NCBI GenBank assembly: GCA_045226255.1 | Contig: JBGVCG010000022.1 | Span: 1-64,000 of the forward strand | DNA: 64,000 nt | DNA from: UBA1181 sp045226255 | GTDB taxonomy: Bacteria > Bacteroidota > Bacteroidia > Bacteroidales > Paludibacteraceae | Reading direction: 5' to 3' | Shown here: one piece after another, positions 8,834 to 17,467 of the stretch | How the letters are laid out: each line of letters starts with the position of its first letter | Numbering within the stretch: position 1 is the stretch's first letter | Made by a program: the position numbers and the translations under genes | Notes under the pieces: generated by a model | The model's input: only the letters and a program-made list of their open reading frames with translations | What the model was told of the DNA's origin: nothing | Databases searched by the model: none

Positions 8834-9979
8834 ATGATACAGGTATTATCTGACAATATTGTCTCTCCGTTAGGCTTTACGACGGAGGAGAACTATGCGA
8901 ATGTGAAAAGTGGCGTGACCCAAGGCAGGTTGCACGAGGGATTGTTCGGGTTGCCCGAACCCTTCTTCGGCTCGTTGCTCGATTGGTCGCAGGTCGATTC
9001 GATGGCTGAGCGGGAACTCTCTCCCGCTTTCCGCCTCACCCGTTTCGAGCAGATTATCCTTCTATCCGCCAAGCGGGCGATCGAGCAGGCGGGTATTGAC
9101 CCTAGCAGTCCCGAGGTGCTCTTTGTCCTTTCGACTACGAAGGGCAATGTCTCGTTGCTGGAGAATGTTGATGGCTTCGAGGCGGACCGTGTGAATCTAT
9201 GGCGCTCGGCCCAAATCTTGGGTAGCTATTTCGGTAATCCGAATGAGGTGGTGGTGGTGAGCAACGCCTGCATATCGGGTGTAGCGGCGCAGTTGCTGGC
9301 GTTCGACCGGATGCGCGCCCAGGGCTATTGCTATGCTGTGGTGGTGGGCGGAGATGTGCTGAGCAAGTTCGTGGTCTCCGGCTTCCAATCGTTCAAGGCG
9401 CTCTCTCCTTCACGGTGCAAACCGTTTGATGCGGAGAGGGTGGGACTGAACCTTGGCGAGGCGGCCGCGACAATGGTCTTCGAGAAAGTGTCGGACGATG
9501 CTTCCTTGCCTGCCAAAGCCTTCGTCTGGCGAGCTGGAGGCAACCGAAACGACGCGAACCATATATCAGGGCCTTCCCGCACGGGAGAGGGGCTCTATAA
9601 CGCCACTATGCAGGCCATGAAGGGCGTGGATAAGGATGATATCGCCTTTATTTGTGCGCATGGCACCGCCACCCGCTACAACGACGACATGGAGTCGTGG
9701 GCCATCAGCCGTGCGGGACTGAGTGACGTGCCAACCTTCAGCCTGAAGGGATACTACGGCCATACGTTAGGTGCGGCGGGGTTGTTGGAGTGCATCCTTT
9801 CCCAATCCGCCTTGTCGGATGGTTGTGTCTTGCCTACTTTGGGGTACGAGCAATATGGTGTGGTGCAGCCTATGACGGTGAGCGAACGCCTCACATCCAC
9901 GAATAAGAAATCATTCCTGAAGCTCATTTCAGGCTTCGGAGGCAGCAATGCGGCCATCTGCTACGGGCGGGTGGGGTGA
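8834..9979 (+). CDS. Beta-ketoacyl-ACP synthase (FabB/F-like)
   Basis: 381 residues, thiolase fold. The catalytic triad is complete: Cys146 (SNACISG), His276 (CAHGTAT) and His310 (GYYGHTLGAAG), so it should be an active elongating enzyme and not a chain-length factor. GFGGSNA near the end is also conserved. It is last in the run with acyltransferase, methyltransferase and dehydratase genes; no acyl carrier protein, ketoreductase or second ketosynthase follows, and a terminator stands 22 bases after the stop. A specialised polyene or fatty-acid role is inferred from context. Confidence 0.9.
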   Translation: MIQVLSDNIVSPLGFTTEENYANVKSGVTQGRLHEGLFGLPEPFFGSLLDWSQVDSMAERELSPAFRLTRFEQIILLSAKRAIEQAGIDPSSPEVLFVLSTTKGNVSLLENVDGFEADRVNLWRSAQILGSYFGNPNEVVVVSNACISGVAAQLLAFDRMRAQGYCYAVVVGGDVLSKFVVSGFQSFKALSPSRCKPFDAERVGLNLGEAAATMVFEKVSDDASLPAKAFVWRAGGNRNDANHISGPSRTGEGLYNATMQAMKGVDKDDIAFICAHGTATRYNDDMESWAISRAGLSDVPTFSLKGYYGHTLGAAGLLECILSQSALSDGCVLPTLGYEQYGVVQPMTVSERLTSTNKKSFLKLISGFGGSNAAICYGRVG

Positions 9980-10001
9980 TGCGGCCTGCGTGTCGACGAA
10001 A

Positions 10002-10038
10002 AAAGCCGTCCTACTCGAAGTGGGACGGCTTTATTTTT
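10002..10038 (+). terminator. Intrinsic terminator after the ketosynthase cassette
   Basis: A 10-bp perfect stem (10002-10011 with 10023-10032, GCCGTCC core) is followed by TTTATTTTTT. Confidence 0.85.
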
Positions 10039-10107
10039 TCGGAGGAACATTTTCCTGATGAATGTGGTTCCCTCACTATTTAGATCCTCTCCTTTCGCCA
10101 AAGCCAA

Positions 10108-10146
10108 TAAAAATCCCCCTTGTCATGGAGACGAAGGGGGATTTTT
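10108..10146 (-). terminator. Terminator after the Ig-like/leucine-rich lipoprotein gene
   Basis: AAAATCCCCCTT pairs with AAGGGGGATTTT across a short loop, with T-runs on both strands. It follows the minus-strand stop at 10170 and can work in both directions. Confidence 0.8.
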
Positions 10147-10169
10147 GTAGGTTTTATAGACCTTGGAAA

Positions 10170-11354
10170 TTATTTTACTTCCAAGTTGAAAGAAATCGTG
10201 TACTCATCGTTTACGGTACCCTTGATAACGGTGTTACCTTTAGCGACTGCTTTCACGGTCATTTGAACGGTATTTGCGTCCTCAGCATCCTCGTAGTCGG
10301 CAGAGATGGTAGCTACGCTCTCATCGGAGCTAGTCCAAACGATTTGTCTCAGGACAGTTGGATCGTAGAAAGACAATTCGTTTCCTTCGCTGTCGAGGAG
10401 ACGGAATGTGAATTGTTTCTTCTTTGAGTTGAATGAGAAAGAATCACCATTCTTTAAGTCATCCTCGAATGAATCAGAGTGGAATACAGCTCCGTCGAAG
10501 AAATTCATCACCATTTCAACGCCCTTGTTGTCAACATCAGTTCCATTCTCTTTCCATACGTTGTTGAATTGGTCGATGGTTAATTCGAGTTTCAATGAGC
10601 CAGATGTCTGGTTTCCGCAGAAGAGGTCAGAAAGCTTCTCGTTGTTTCTGATGTCAAGCGTATCCAATTGGTTCTTGTTGCAGAGAAGGGTAACCAATGC
10701 GCTGTTCTTTGTGATATCCAATGATGTCAATTTGTTGTTCTCGCAGCTCAAGGACTTCAAATTAGGCAATTTGGACAAATCGAGGGAAGAAATTTGGTTG
10801 TTACTGCAAGTCAGCTCCTCCAAGTTGACGAAGTAGCTGAGCTCGTCAAATGAAGAGATTTTCTTTCCGCTGACATCGATTGATTTAGCATTTTTCGCCT
10901 CGATAGGAGAGATGCCCTCGTCGTTGTCTGCGTTAATGTCGGATTTAACCAAAGCCGCGAGCAAATTAGCGTCCTTGAATTCGATGTTCTTGAGGACAGT
11001 CACCTTACAAGAATCCTTGTGGTTGCCACCAACTGAGGTAACAACGATGTAAGTTGTTCCTCCGTTTTGTGCTCCATATACTTTGCCGGCTGAGGTGACG
11101 GAAGCGATTTCGTCATCCAAGCTTTCCCAGTTTACATCTTGGGTGTCTGCGTTAGCTGGCAATATGGTGGCGTTGAGTGTGAAGTTTTCGCCTACAAAGA
11201 TGGTTGTGTCGTGGATGTCCAAAGTGATGCTTTGTACTTTCACTGCTGGTTTGGCTGGTGTGTCAGCCTTGTCGTCCTTTTTACATGATCCCATCATGGT
11301 TGGTAACGCCAATGAGGCTACCACCATCGTTTTGAATAAAATACTTTTTCTCAT
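10170..11354 (-). CDS. Lipoprotein with BIG2-type Ig-like domains and leucine-rich repeats
   Basis: 394 residues. A lipoprotein signal ends at Cys23 (MMGSC) followed by KKDDK. Residues ~40-120 are a BIG2 domain (ITLDIHDTTIFVGENFTLNATIL ... GKVYGAQNGGTTYIVV). Residues ~130-250 carry four or more leucine-rich repeats of about 21 residues (LEELTCSNNQISSLDLSKLP and successors). A second Ig-like domain closes the protein (WTSSDESVATIS ... GNTVIKGTV). Such proteins are anchored in the outer membrane, often facing outward, and are thought to bind proteins or glycans; no catalytic motif is seen. It has its own promoter and terminator. Confidence 0.85.
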   Translation of the reverse strand: MRKSILFKTMVVASLALPTMMGSCKKDDKADTPAKPAVKVQSITLDIHDTTIFVGENFTLNATILPANADTQDVNWESLDDEIASVTSAGKVYGAQNGGTTYIVVTSVGGNHKDSCKVTVLKNIEFKDANLLAALVKSDINADNDEGISPIEAKNAKSIDVSGKKISSFDELSYFVNLEELTCSNNQISSLDLSKLPNLKSLSCENNKLTSLDITKNSALVTLLCNKNQLDTLDIRNNEKLSDLFCGNQTSGSLKLELTIDQFNNVWKENGTDVDNKGVEMVMNFFDGAVFHSDSFEDDLKNGDSFSFNSKKKQFTFRLLDSEGNELSFYDPTVLRQIVWTSSDESVATISADYEDAEDANTVQMTVKAVAKGNTVIKGTVNDEYTISFNLEVK

Positions 11355-11485
11355 TTTATGATAATTAAATTATTAATGTTTCCACAACTGTTGTATGTCC
11401 CATTCAATCAATCATATACTATGTCGGGATTCTCTCCCGAATTGACCACATTTTTATTCGATATCACATATAACTATGTGTTCCG

Positions 11486-11493
11486 CAAAGATA
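11486..11493 (-). promoter_or_regulatory. -7 element for the Ig-like/leucine-rich lipoprotein
   Basis: On the minus strand TATCTTTG matches TAnnTTTG. The upstream -33 box is only a T-run. It predicts a leader of about 125 bases that contains a small hairpin (stem TCGGGA, 11424-11440). Confidence 0.5.
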
Positions 11494-11582
11494 ATATCTT
11501 TTGCAAGAAAAAATCGTCATTTATCGTTAATGTTTGCAAAAAATGGCTCTGGAAACACGTTGTAGGTATCGGTCGGAGGCTG

Positions 11583-12014
11583 TTAATCGTTCTCATTCAT
11601 CTCCTTCCAAAGGGCGAGCGATTCGTTTTCGTGCCTTTCCATCGTTTCGCGCTCTCCTGGTCCTTTGTCGTTGATGCCGCAAAGATGTAGGATACCATGG
11701 ATGATCACGCGGTGGAGCTCCGTTTCATAAGAAGCATGGAACTGCTCCGCATTCGTGCGTACGGTGTCCAAACTGATGAAGAGGTCGCCCGATATCACCT
11801 TCCCGTCGGTGTAGTCGAACGTGATGATGTCTGTGTAATAGTCGTGTTGGAGGTATTGCCTGTTTACCTCCAGGATTTTTTCGTCGGAACAAAAAATATA
11901 GGAGATGTCACCCACTTTGTAGCCGTGTCGTTTGGCTACCTCCTTCACCCAAGCCGATATCTTTCGCTTGGCGATCTTAGGCATGCTGATATCCTCAGAT
12001 TGGTAATATATCAT
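11583..12014 (-). CDS. ybeY: rRNA maturation endoribonuclease YbeY
   Basis: 143 residues, normal length. The metal-binding signature is HGILHLCGIND: His106 and His110 are kept, but the usual third histidine is Asp116, which I believe is common in Bacteroidota YbeY. YbeY processes the 3' end of 16S rRNA and helps in ribosome quality control. It is the last gene of an eight-gene minus-strand run; the stop of the SpmA-SpmB fusion gene lies 18 bases upstream. Confidence 0.92.
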   Translation of the reverse strand: MIYYQSEDISMPKIAKRKISAWVKEVAKRHGYKVGDISYIFCSDEKILEVNRQYLQHDYYTDIITFDYTDGKVISGDLFISLDTVRTNAEQFHASYETELHRVIIHGILHLCGINDKGPGERETMERHENESLALWKEMNEND

Positions 12015-12032
12015 AATGATGAAAAGTGATTG

Positions 12033-13268
12033 TTAGCCAAAGACTGCGTAGGCGATCATTATGGCGGCCAACACACCTCCGAGGTCCGCGATCAGACCAG
12101 CCGTCACCGCATAACGGGTCTTCTTGATACCCACAGAGCCAAAATACATGGCGATGATGTAAAATGTAGTGTCCGCCGAGCCTTGGAACAGGCAGGTGAG
12201 ACGTCCGACGAAGGAGTCCGCCCCATATGTCTTCATGGCCTCGACCATCATAGCCTTCGCCCCACTGCCACTAAGCGGCTTCATCAAAGCCGTCGGCAAG
12301 GCATCCACAAAACGTGTATCGTTGCAGAACAGAGAGAAGAGGGCGGTCAGTCCCTGACATATATAATCCATGGCGCCAGAGGCCCTAAAAACGCCGATTC
12401 CGACCAACATACCGACCAGATAGGGAAGAATCTTAATCGAAGTCTCAAAACCCTTTTTAGCGCCATCTATGAAAGCCTCATAAACGTTGATCCGTTTCCA
12501 GGCACCCACGCCCACAAAGATCATGATGACAAGGAACAACAAGAAGTTACCTCCCACCTTGGAGAGGCCGAACGCGTTTTGGCTATTCAGTTGGGAAAAG
12601 AGGAAAACGACGCCCATGATGAAGAGGGTAAGGCCAGCGATCCATCCGACCACCACCACATTCCATATATCCAGCCTCTGTCGTATACCAACATATAGGA
12701 TAGCCGTGACCGTAGAGAAGAAGGTCGCGACCAGCAACGGAACAAATATGTCCGACGGATTTGCCGCCCCCATGATGGCGCGTTGGGCCAAAATCGTAAC
12801 CGGTATAATCGTCAGTCCTGAAGTGTTCAGAGCCAGGAACATGATCTGGGCGTTAGAAGCGACATCTTTCTCCTTGTTGCAATCCTGCAAACTCTCCATC
12901 GCTTTTAATCCAATCGGCGTGGCTGCATTATCCAAGCCCAACATGTTAGCCGCAAAGTTCATCACCAGCAAGCCGTGGGCAGGATGGTCCTTGGGGATTT
13001 CAGGGAAGAGTCTCGAGAAGAAAGGGCGGATCAACTTAGAGAGGAACCTCACCACACCAGCCTTCTCGCCGATATTCATCAGTCCGAGCCACAAGATCAT
13101 CACACCACTCAATGGCAAAGCGATCTTCATCACGGCGAACTCAGCCATCTCGAACGTACTGGAAACGATACGTTCAAAGACCGCGAAGTCATGGTAAAAA
13201 ATGGACTGGAACAATGCCACCACCATCGCCACCAAGAAGAATCCGATCCAGATATAGTTCAATACCAC
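12033..13268 (-). CDS. Fused SpmA-SpmB (nucleoside recognition/Gate domain) membrane protein
   Basis: 411 residues, strongly hydrophobic with about 8-10 membrane spans. The first half matches SpmA (NMLGLDNAATPIGLKAMESL, ALNTSGLTIIPVTI). The second half matches SpmB (LPTALMKPLSGSGAKAMM, CLFQGSADTTFYI). In Bacillus the two are separate spore maturation proteins; in Bacteroidota, which do not sporulate, they are commonly one polypeptide of unknown transport role. It begins 4 bases after the oxidoreductase gene. Confidence 0.9.
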   Translation of the reverse strand: MVLNYIWIGFFLVAMVVALFQSIFYHDFAVFERIVSSTFEMAEFAVMKIALPLSGVMILWLGLMNIGEKAGVVRFLSKLIRPFFSRLFPEIPKDHPAHGLLVMNFAANMLGLDNAATPIGLKAMESLQDCNKEKDVASNAQIMFLALNTSGLTIIPVTILAQRAIMGAANPSDIFVPLLVATFFSTVTAILYVGIRQRLDIWNVVVVGWIAGLTLFIMGVVFLFSQLNSQNAFGLSKVGGNFLLFLVIMIFVGVGAWKRINVYEAFIDGAKKGFETSIKILPYLVGMLVGIGVFRASGAMDYICQGLTALFSLFCNDTRFVDALPTALMKPLSGSGAKAMMVEAMKTYGADSFVGRLTCLFQGSADTTFYIIAMYFGSVGIKKTRYAVTAGLIADLGGVLAAIMIAYAVFG

Positions 13269-13272
13269 AGTA

Positions 13273-14253
13273 TCACAAATTTAAGAATGCGTCTTTTGCC
13301 GCTTGTTCAACAATGTTTAATAGGCGTAATGTTTGCGAATGGTTCCATATGTCGCTCTCAATTTTCCCTTCGTCAATGCATCGCATTACTTCTGCCGCCT
13401 CGTAATTATATCCATTTCCTTCCATTTCAACGGGGATTTCCACCTCTTTCTCTTCCGCCCCACGCCTAAGCATAAGGGTAGTTGGCATGTGGAACATCCT
13501 GCAAAGTCTCAGTCTGCCCGTATCTCCCGTGATTTTTGCGTCCGACTCCAATTCGCAGGCGAAAGAGGAGGTGAGTACGCTCATTTTGCCCCCTTTGTGG
13601 GTCATGATGATGGTGGTCGTCATGTCTACGCCAGATGGGGCTGGAATAGAAGAGACATCCATGGAAAGGGGATCTCCGAATAAGAAAAGGGCCAAGAAGA
13701 TAGGGTATATGCCGATGTCTGCGATGGAACCTCCTCCTAGTTTGGGATCGAACAATCTGCTTTTCTCGTCATAGTTCGGGTGGATGCCGAACTCCGCCTG
13801 TAACAACAATGGGTTACCGATCGTCCCTTCTTCCAATAACGCCGCCGTCTTGATCACAGAAGGGAGAAACCTGCTCCACATCGCATCCATCAGGAAAAGG
13901 TTCTTTTCTCTGGAGGCGCGCATCATGGCCATCGCCTGGGAACAAGTGAGGGCGAATGGTTTCTCGCAGAGGACATGCTTGCCTGCGTCCAACGCCATCA
14001 TAGTATGCGTGTAGTGGAGGCTGTTAGGGGTAGCTACATATACGATATCCACTTTTGGATCGTTTAACATGGCCTGATAAGAATCATAGCTCTTTTCGAA
14101 GCCATACTCTGCGGCGAATGAGGCCGATTTTTTTCCGTCACGGGATGCTATGGCGTAACATTGGGCATTGGGCAACCCTTTCAAACCCTTAGCAAAAGAG
14201 CCGGCGATATGCCCGGCTCCTATGATTCCCCATCTATAAACCTTAGACATCAA
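13273..14253 (-). CDS. Gfo/Idh/MocA family NAD(P)-dependent oxidoreductase
   Basis: 326 residues. N-terminal Rossmann fold with the nucleotide loop WGIIGAGHIAGSFAKGL, then VYVATPNSLHYTHTMMAL and the family motif CEKPFALT, whose lysine is catalytic. The C-terminal half is the alpha/beta substrate domain (GGGSIADIGIYPIFLA). Members oxidise or reduce sugars and related cyclic compounds; the substrate cannot be read here. Its start overlaps the stop of the Wzz-like gene by 4 bases (ATGA), so the two are translationally coupled. Confidence 0.9.
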   Translation of the reverse strand: MMSKVYRWGIIGAGHIAGSFAKGLKGLPNAQCYAIASRDGKKSASFAAEYGFEKSYDSYQAMLNDPKVDIVYVATPNSLHYTHTMMALDAGKHVLCEKPFALTCSQAMAMMRASREKNLFLMDAMWSRFLPSVIKTAALLEEGTIGNPLLLQAEFGIHPNYDEKSRLFDPKLGGGSIADIGIYPIFLALFLFGDPLSMDVSSIPAPSGVDMTTTIIMTHKGGKMSVLTSSFACELESDAKITGDTGRLRLCRMFHMPTTLMLRRGAEEKEVEIPVEMEGNGYNYEAAEVMRCIDEGKIESDIWNHSQTLRLLNIVEQAAKDAFLNL

Positions 14254-15212
14254 ATACGTCTGTTTAAATAATTACCAATTTTTTGTTTAAATTTCCAACC
14301 AGCACATACGATTATGCTGAAGAATAATCCCGCAAAGAAGAACGATGGTATGGTCTTCGACTTCCTGTTGAGTGGTCGAGGATCGTAGTTGAATTCGTTC
14401 TCAAAGACGAAACCTTGGGAGTAGAAAATGCGTTCCCACTCCAATTCTTGTTTTATTCTATTCAAATCCAATATGTCGGTGTGGAACAATTTCATCTCTC
14501 GCTCATTCAACAATATTGTTTTGTCCATGGAGACAGAAATGTCTTTTTCCTTTTGGAAATATTCCTTTTTACGCAAGCTGTCCAATAATTGGATTTCTCG
14601 GTCGACGAAAGCGATTCGGTCGTCCAATTGTACCGTCCTTAATTCGTTCTCCCTCTTCATTTGCTCGTTGTTTGTGAGCAGATACGACAATGCTTCCGTC
14701 ATTTTCGGGAAGATGGCGGTATCTTTTGCCTCGACTCTGATCCTGAGTCTCCAAGTGAGTAGTGAATTGGTCGTGTCGGTTGCATCGAAGTTCCCTATGT
14801 AGTCTACATAGTCTGGATTCCCGTTGTTTTGTATGTCGATGTAATAGAAACTTTGTATGTCGGTGATCGCTTTGGCGTCGTGAAAGGATAAATTTAATTT
14901 CGAAGCGATATTTGTCGAGTCGCAGTTGACACTTTGCAGGTGTAGAGGATCAAGAATGTCTTTTACGAAATAGGATGAGTAAGAATTTAACTTCAGGTCA
15001 GTTTCTCCTCTGTACACACGCTCTTTGTTTAGGTAGAGACCTAATGCCACAAATAGCGCTGTGATTACGATGCATACGTATTTGTATTGGAAAATTAGCC
15101 TAATAATCCATCCTAATGTAGTCAACAAGAAGGAGAAAAATCTAACAATCGCATTGCCGATGTTTTTTAAAACATCCAGCAAATCTAAATCTTGGTTCTC
15201 TTTATTATCCAT
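14250..15212 (-). CDS. Wzz-like two-span membrane protein (chain-length-determinant type), copy 1
   Basis: 320 residues. A hydrophobic N-terminal segment (~22-40) precedes membrane span 1 (~43-61, YVCIVITALFVALGLYL); a second span lies near 288-306, followed by a short basic tail. A ~225-residue periplasmic part lies between, with a predicted coiled-coil stretch around 190-270. This layout is that of polysaccharide co-polymerases (Wzz), but no Wzy, flippase or sugar genes are near. A second copy with the same layout and a matching TVDYVDYKNN-like segment lies at 40893-41882. Function is not assigned. Confidence 0.7.
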   Translation of the reverse strand: MDNKENQDLDLLDVLKNIGNAIVRFFSFLLTTLGWIIRLIFQYKYVCIVITALFVALGLYLNKERVYRGETDLKLNSYSSYFVKDILDPLHLQSVNCDSTNIASKLNLSFHDAKAITDIQSFYYIDIQNNGNPDYVDYIGNFDATDTTNSLLTWRLRIRVEAKDTAIFPKMTEALSYLLTNNEQMKRENELRTVQLDDRIAFVDREIQLLDSLRKKEYFQKEKDISVSMDKTILLNEREMKLFHTDILDLNRIKQELEWERIFYSQGFVFENEFNYDPRPLNRKSKTIPSFFFAGLFFSIIVCAGWKFKQKIGNYLNRRI

Positions 15213-15239
15213 ATCAATCAGCCATTTTTATTCGTCGCG

Positions 15240-15269
15240 TAAAGATAATAATCTCTTTTATTTTTTCAA
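15240..15269 (-). promoter_or_regulatory. Internal promoter before the Wzz-like gene
   Basis: On the minus strand TTG (15269-15267), 19 bp, TATCTTTA (15247-15240), one mismatch to TAnnTTTG. It overlaps the 3' end of the EnvC-like gene and could make the last four genes of the run separately transcribed. Confidence 0.5.
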
Positions 15270-16655
15270 CCATTGTTGTGGATTAAGTAGGTTTTTTTCT
15301 TTCCAAACTTGAAAAAATAAAGTCGCTTTGTTTTTGTCGTCTGAATCTTCGTATATTTTCCCGATGGGTGTTCCCTTCAAGACCTTCGTGCCGCTTTTCA
15401 CGTAGATGTCGGTCAGGTTGGCGTAAACCGTTAGGAAGTTTCCGTGTCGGATGATGACCGCATTGTTGTTTCCCGGGACAGAGAAACATTGGGATACTGT
15501 TCCGTCATAGACTGCTGTCGCCTTTGATCCTGGCGTGGCGGTGATGTAGATTCCTTTGTTGTTCACGGTTACATCCTTCAACACGGGGTGCGGTTGTTTC
15601 CCGAAGTTTCCGGTGATGGTCCCTTTGACGGGCCATGGCAATCTTCCTTGGTTCTTTTCGAATCCGCCTGCCACGGTCGTCTCTTCTTTGGTCATCGCAT
15701 ATCCATCCTTTGTCGTGGACTGCGTTTTCTTGCGTTTCTTGGCAGCCTCCGCTTGCTGGGAAATGATGTTTTGTATCTTTTGGTTCAGTCGCTCCGAGGC
15801 GAGTTGCTGTTTCTCCAATTCGTTCTTCAGCAACTTTTCCTGCGCTTTTAGGGAAACGAGGAGTTTGTCCTGCTTCTGCTTCTGGTATAGGGCGAACTCT
15901 TTCTCCTTTTCTTGTTTCGCCATCAGTGATTTGGTGGTGGATTTAAGTTTGTCCACCTTGTCTCGCTTGACTTGGATATCGTGTTTCGTCCGGTTCAGCT
16001 CCGCCGATTGTTCTTTACGGATAGTGGCCAGGTTGCTTAGATAGATGACGCGACGATAGGCCTCCTGGAAGTTTTTGCTGGAAAGGATGTAGATGATGAA
16101 ATCGGACTGCGTGTTCTTTGTCATGAACGCGTAGTAAATCATGTCGGACTGCTTTTTCTTCAACTTGTCGTACTCTGCGGAGAGCTTGTCGATGCTGGCG
16201 TTCAGCGAGTCTATCTGGTCGGAGTACCGGTTCAGTTCGTCCGCCTGTTTCTTGATGATCTGGTCGCGGTAGACGATGTCCTCATTCAAACGCTCCAATT
16301 CGCGTAACGACTGCATTGTGCTTTTTCTGGTCTCGGACAGCTTTTTGTCCGTGTTCTGCATCTGTTTCTTCAGTTTGTCTTGCTTGTTCTTCAAGGCGTT
16401 TATCTCCTCTTTCCTCTTGTTGGCGGAGGATTGGCTGGCGGTAGTCTTTTTCGCCGTGGCAGGCTTGTTCTGTGTTGTGGTTTTTTTCGCTTTGGCGGAA
16501 GATGAGGTTTTAGCTCCAGTTTTCGCACCCTTGTTGGCTGACGTGCTTTGCGCTGGTTTCTTGGCTTGGGCCCAGAGGTCACTATCCCCCACATAGCCCG
16601 TCATGCAACCGACGAGCACTACCATCATCAATATGAAGAACTTCCTAATGCACAT
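15258..16655 (-). CDS. EnvC-like murein hydrolase activator (coiled coil + degenerate M23/LytM domain)
   Basis: 465 residues with a signal peptide (LWAQ near residue 31). A Lys/Ala/Thr-rich stretch (~33-80) is followed by long coiled coils (~85-300) and a C-terminal M23 domain (~340-465, LPWPVKGTITGNFGKQPHP). The zinc ligands are lost: the position normally HxGxD reads NNKGIYI, and the HxH motif reads YANL. As in E. coli EnvC, it is therefore likely to activate an amidase during cell separation and not to cut peptidoglycan itself. Two bases separate it from the DUF4292 gene upstream. Confidence 0.88.
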   Translation of the reverse strand: MCIRKFFILMMVVLVGCMTGYVGDSDLWAQAKKPAQSTSANKGAKTGAKTSSSAKAKKTTTQNKPATAKKTTASQSSANKRKEEINALKNKQDKLKKQMQNTDKKLSETRKSTMQSLRELERLNEDIVYRDQIIKKQADELNRYSDQIDSLNASIDKLSAEYDKLKKKQSDMIYYAFMTKNTQSDFIIYILSSKNFQEAYRRVIYLSNLATIRKEQSAELNRTKHDIQVKRDKVDKLKSTTKSLMAKQEKEKEFALYQKQKQDKLLVSLKAQEKLLKNELEKQQLASERLNQKIQNIISQQAEAAKKRKKTQSTTKDGYAMTKEETTVAGGFEKNQGRLPWPVKGTITGNFGKQPHPVLKDVTVNNKGIYITATPGSKATAVYDGTVSQCFSVPGNNNAVIIRHGNFLTVYANLTDIYVKSGTKVLKGTPIGKIYEDSDDKNKATLFFQVWKEKNLLNPQQWLKK

Positions 16656-16657
16656 TT

Positions 16658-17467
16658 CTATCGTTTATTATTTAATACGCTCAACAATTCGTCGACAGAT
16701 ACTTTCTCGTACCCTTTGGGTATGGGGTTGGAAAAACTACACTCCTTGTTCAGCTCTATTTTTTTGTAGTAAAACGCTATCTCTTGGTTGGCGCGACGTG
16801 GTGAAAATCCGCTTTCCATCGAGGATTTTGACATCGTCAGAGTCACTTCCATCGGGAAAGGATAGCCGTTCTCCAATGTCACGGGATGGCTGTACTCCCA
16901 TCTCAGTGTGCCATGGACGGAGGTGAGGGTGGCATTCTTCACGTAGTATTGCTCGTCTGTGGTGAACTCTTGGCTGAATCTTCCCTTGGGGTCGCTGTAT
17001 TGCAATAACCACATGGAGGCGATCTGTGTGGCGGAAAAGTCTGATACCTTGACCTCTTTTTCTCCCTCTCTCAACTGAAACAGTTGGTTGGTGAACATGG
17101 CTTGCAGCTTGTCCACACCTAGTAATTCGCCGTAGTCTGGAATCTCCTTGATGTCGAATTGGGCGTAACGCTTGTTCATCCTATCTACGAGGGAAACCTC
17201 CTTTTCGGACACAAAGATGCGTGCCACCTCGATTCCTGCGAATGGCTGGACGGAGATGAATAGGAAACTATCCTTTTTCATGCGCAGTGTGGCATTCAGG
17301 TTCATATTTCCTACGGAGAGGCCGACCTTGGCGTTGAACGTTTCGTAAGTGAATTTGTTCAGTGGCTCCACTTCCGTTTTCTCTGTCGTGCCTCTCTTCG
17401 AAGTCCCGCAGGAAAGGAGCGTAAGAAGGAATACCCCCAGAACCATTATTTTCGTTTTATTCGACAT
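16658..17467 (-). CDS. DUF4292 lipoprotein, LolB/LolA-like fold
   Basis: 269 residues. A lipoprotein signal is present (LLTLLSC, Cys20), followed by a Ser/Thr/Glu-rich linker. The body (NAKVGLSVGNMNLNATLRMKKD ... ISVQPFAGIEVARIFV) fits DUF4292, a Bacteroidota family with a half-barrel resembling LolB and LolA. A role in lipoprotein handling at the outer membrane is inferred from fold only. The start at 17467 overlaps the end of the TPR gene by 11 bases, and EnvC follows, the usual Bacteroidales order. Confidence 0.85.
   Translation of the reverse strand: MSNKTKIMVLGVFLLTLLSCGTSKRGTTEKTEVEPLNKFTYETFNAKVGLSVGNMNLNATLRMKKDSFLFISVQPFAGIEVARIFVSEKEVSLVDRMNKRYAQFDIKEIPDYGELLGVDKLQAMFTNQLFQLREGEKEVKVSDFSATQIASMWLLQYSDPKGRFSQEFTTDEQYYVKNATLTSVHGTLRWEYSHPVTLENGYPFPMEVTLTMSKSSMESGFSPRRANQEIAFYYKKIELNKECSFSNPIPKGYEKVSVDELLSVLNNKR

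Noticed and set aside
12033..13268. Sporulation role for the SpmA-SpmB protein
   Set aside because: No other sporulation gene in the window and Bacteroidota do not form spores; the fusion is normal for the phylum.
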